DNA of 36,878 nucleotides, from positions 1-36,878 of the forward strand of contig JAJTHE010000028.1 in NCBI GenBank assembly GCA_021298815.1. The letters are read 5' to 3'. The notes under the pieces are model-generated. The model had not been told where the DNA came from. It did no database searches and worked only from the letters and a program-made list of their open reading frames with translations. The DNA is from Betaproteobacteria bacterium (lineage in GTDB: Bacteria > Pseudomonadota > Gammaproteobacteria > Burkholderiales > CAIKXV01). Shown here piece by piece: positions 35,562 through 36,878 of the stretch. The translations under genes were made by a program, and so were the position numbers. Within the stretch, counting starts at the first letter, position 1. Each line of letters starts with the position of its first letter.

Positions 35562-35732
35562 GATATCTCCGGCGATGGTCGGAACGAGTCCGGCGTAGCC
35601 GTCACCACTGCGCGCGATGCTGCCGTCGCGCAGGGCATCACCCTCGACCGGCAGCCGATCGGCAACCAGTCGCTCATCACCTGTTGCCGGAACAACGTGA
35701 TCGGCGGCACGGGCACCTTCGTCGAGCCCGCC
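35562..35732 (+). pseudogene. DUF1194 fragment
   Basis: An isolated stretch reads DISGDGRNESGVAVTTARDA, then AVAQGITLDRQPIGN, and NNVIGGTGTFVEPA. This matches the central DISGDGxNNxG..VTxARDxAVAxGITINGLPI and VIGGPGAFV blocks of DUF1194 proteins, which are von Willebrand A-like and usually exported. The N-terminal half and the C-terminal end are absent, and the flanking frames are not in register. It is a remnant in the 439-bp gap between glpK and parA. Confidence 0.7.
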
Positions 35733-35742
35733 TGTTCCAGGG

Positions 35743-35764
35743 CTCCGGGACGAAAGTCCCGGGG
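35743..35764. repeat. GNRA-type hairpin with 9-bp stem
   Basis: CTCCGGGAC, GAAA, GTCCCGGGG forms a 9-bp stem (one G-T pair) closed by a GAAA tetraloop, just downstream of the DUF1194 remnant. There is no T-run after it, so it is not a standard Rho-independent terminator. It may still end glpK transcripts or stabilise their 3' ends. Confidence 0.5.
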
Positions 35765-35867
35765 TTCCTGCGTCCTCTGCGACCGGGCCGCGCATCGGCA
35801 CAGATGCGGCTTTACAACGGTTCCTTCACGTCGGAAGGCAGCTTTCGACTGGAAGCCCATGAAAACA

Positions 35868-35897
35868 TTGCTTTAGGGCACGGTTCGTGCCCAGAAT
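35868..35897 (+). promoter_or_regulatory. candidate parA promoter with palindromic operator
   Basis: TTGCTT (35868-35873) and CAGAAT (35892-35897) are 18 bp apart and precede the parA ATG by 42 bp. The spacer holds a perfect palindrome, GGGCACG, GTT, CGTGCCC (35876-35892). A protein bound there would block RNA polymerase. ParA-family proteins often autoregulate, so self-control or another repressor is possible. Confidence 0.5.
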
Positions 35898-35939
35898 GAT
35901 GTTTCTGTACTGCAGCGGGGCGTCCGGCCCTGCGCGACG

Positions 35940-36704
35940 ATGGCCCGTATCGCGGTGTTCAACCAGAAAGGCGGTGTCGGCAAGACCACCACCGCCCTCA
36001 ACCTGGCGGCAGCCCTTGCCCGCCGGGGCGCACGGCCATTGCTGATCGACCTCGACCCGCAGGCGCACGTATCGGGAATCTGCCGGGCGAGCGTGCCGGG
36101 CGCCCTCGATTCAGTCTACGGCTTCTTCGCATCGACACGGACGCTGCGTGACCTGATCCGCACCAGCGATGCGGTCGGCGAGATCATCCCCGCGCATCTG
36201 GAACTGTCGAAGGTCGACACCCAACTGGGCAAGGGACCGAACGCGCTCAACCGACTGAGCGCCGGCATCGTGCGCGAGCGCCTGAACACGGAGCGCCCGG
36301 TGGTGATCGACTGCTCGCCGATGCTCGGCGTGCTGTCCCTGAACGCGATCTTCGCCAGCGACCGGGTGCTGATCCCGATCTCCGCCGACTACCTGGCGGT
36401 GCAGGGCGTGCTGCAGGTGGAACGTACGCTGCGCGCGCTGGAACACGTGCTCAAGCGCCGGGTGGCGCGCCGCTACGTGGTCACCCGCTTCGACGTGCGG
36501 CGGCGCATGTCGACCCAGATCTACGACGACCTCGCCAGCCGCTACGGCGACGAGGTCTGCCGGGTACGCATCGCCGAAAGCGTGAGCGTCGCGGAAAGCC
36601 CGGCACACAGCCAGGACGTTTTCACCCATGCACCCGGCAGCCGGGGCGCGCGCGACTACGCCGACCTCGCCGACGAACTGGAGGCGTCGGGCTTCCTGTC
36701 CTGA
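35940..36704 (+). CDS. ParA/MinD-family ATPase (orphan)
   Basis: The 254-residue protein has the deviant Walker A QKGGVGKTTTALNLAAALA with signature Lys10 and catalytic Lys15, LIDLDPQAHVSGI, then the Walker B-like VVIDCSPMLGVLSLNAIFAS. The dimer and DNA-binding part follows. Such ATPases position DNA or protein complexes. No parB gene or parS-like repeat is adjacent, so it is not the main chromosomal ParAB system. It may place another cargo. The region around ADYLAVQGVLQVERTLRALE is like that of many stand-alone betaproteobacterial ParA proteins. The start ATG lies after a GC-rich leader without a clear Shine-Dalgarno. Confidence 0.9.
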   Translation: MARIAVFNQKGGVGKTTTALNLAAALARRGARPLLIDLDPQAHVSGICRASVPGALDSVYGFFASTRTLRDLIRTSDAVGEIIPAHLELSKVDTQLGKGPNALNRLSAGIVRERLNTERPVVIDCSPMLGVLSLNAIFASDRVLIPISADYLAVQGVLQVERTLRALEHVLKRRVARRYVVTRFDVRRRMSTQIYDDLASRYGDEVCRVRIAESVSVAESPAHSQDVFTHAPGSRGARDYADLADELEASGFLS

Positions 36705-36746
36705 CCCAGGGGGACGGCGGCTTCGGAACGGCGAGCCCGGCGGCCG

Positions 36747-36878
36747 TTACTGCGCGGGCGGGTCGGTCGGTTCCCGCGCGATCAGCGAGATCAGCGACTC
36801 GAAGCTCATCGTATCCTCGCGGCCGTCGGGCGACCCGCTCTGGCAGTCGAGCACGGTGCAGCCGAGGTACATCTGCAT
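36747..36878 (-). CDS. unidentified protein, C-terminal end (window edge)
   Basis: A minus-strand frame from the window edge reads MQMYLGCTVLDCQSGSPDGR, then EDTMSFESLISLIAREPTDP and PAQ, stop TAA. An ATG lies exactly at the edge, so this may be the complete 43-residue protein or the end of a longer one. Family not recognised. It converges with parA (42 bp apart). Confidence 0.45.
   Translation of the reverse strand: MQMYLGCTVLDCQSGSPDGREDTMSFESLISLIAREPTDPPAQ

Overview
The window is a chromosomal stretch of a very GC-rich bacterium. Very high G/C at third codon positions, two Bug-type (TctC) periplasmic receptors, a TctAB membrane pair, a TctDE-like two-component system, a GreB with a betaproteobacterial-style acidic N-terminus, and RpoH-type promoters all suggest a betaproteobacterium, probably Burkholderiales-like. 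No rRNA or tRNA gene, CRISPR array or prophage was seen.

Layout. (1) 1-1990: the 3' end of an IS4-family transposase, then a dadA-like FAD amino-acid oxidase/dehydrogenase on the minus strand. Its 370-bp leader holds a tandem glycine riboswitch with a plausible sigma70 promoter. (2) 1988-7770, minus strand: MFS transporter, greB (TTG start), a second paralogous MFS transporter, a Bug receptor and a cytoplasmic sulfatase, several coupled by 4-bp overlaps. (3) 7847-12165, plus strand: TctD/TctE-like response regulator and sensor kinase, then htpG, whose RpoH-type promoter overlaps the kinase stop codon. (4) 12186-20371: exported histidine phosphatase, glutathione S-transferase, FIST-domain sensor, a CbpA/DnaJ co-chaperone with a near-ideal RpoH promoter, a frameshifted hypothetical gene, another hypothetical gene, a membrane-anchored alpha/beta hydrolase and an HtrA-like protease. 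(5) 20377-20510: a cluster of direct and inverted repeats sharing a 13-bp core with the sequence beside the IS remnant at the left end. (6) 20520-24278: LhgO-type FAD oxidoreductase, DUF3025 protein, PIG3-type quinone oxidoreductase and a thiol dioxygenase (probably 3-mercaptopropionate dioxygenase). (7) 24279-29710: a decayed lyase remnant, then tctB-tctA, a strong terminator, a second Bug receptor and an LVIVD-type beta-propeller protein. (8) 29716-36878: truncated haemoglobin, aldo/keto reductase, a small membrane protein, homospermidine synthase, a divergent GDPD-glpK pair, a DUF1194 remnant, a ParA ATPase with a palindromic operator candidate, and the end of an unidentified gene.

How it fits together. 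The window is mostly metabolic and stress-response chromosome rather than a defence or mobile island. Themes are organic-acid and sulfur-compound scavenging (Tct/Bug systems, sulfatase, thiol dioxygenase), glycine-sensing control of an amino-acid oxidase, a heat-shock pair (htpG, cbpA), and glycerophosphodiester to glycerol phosphate conversion (GDPD, GlpK). I found no clear candidate for a wholly new multi-gene system. The most interesting items are the riboswitch-dadA link, the repeat cluster and its relation to the IS remnant, greB embedded between paralogous transporters, and the palindrome placed inside the candidate parA promoter.
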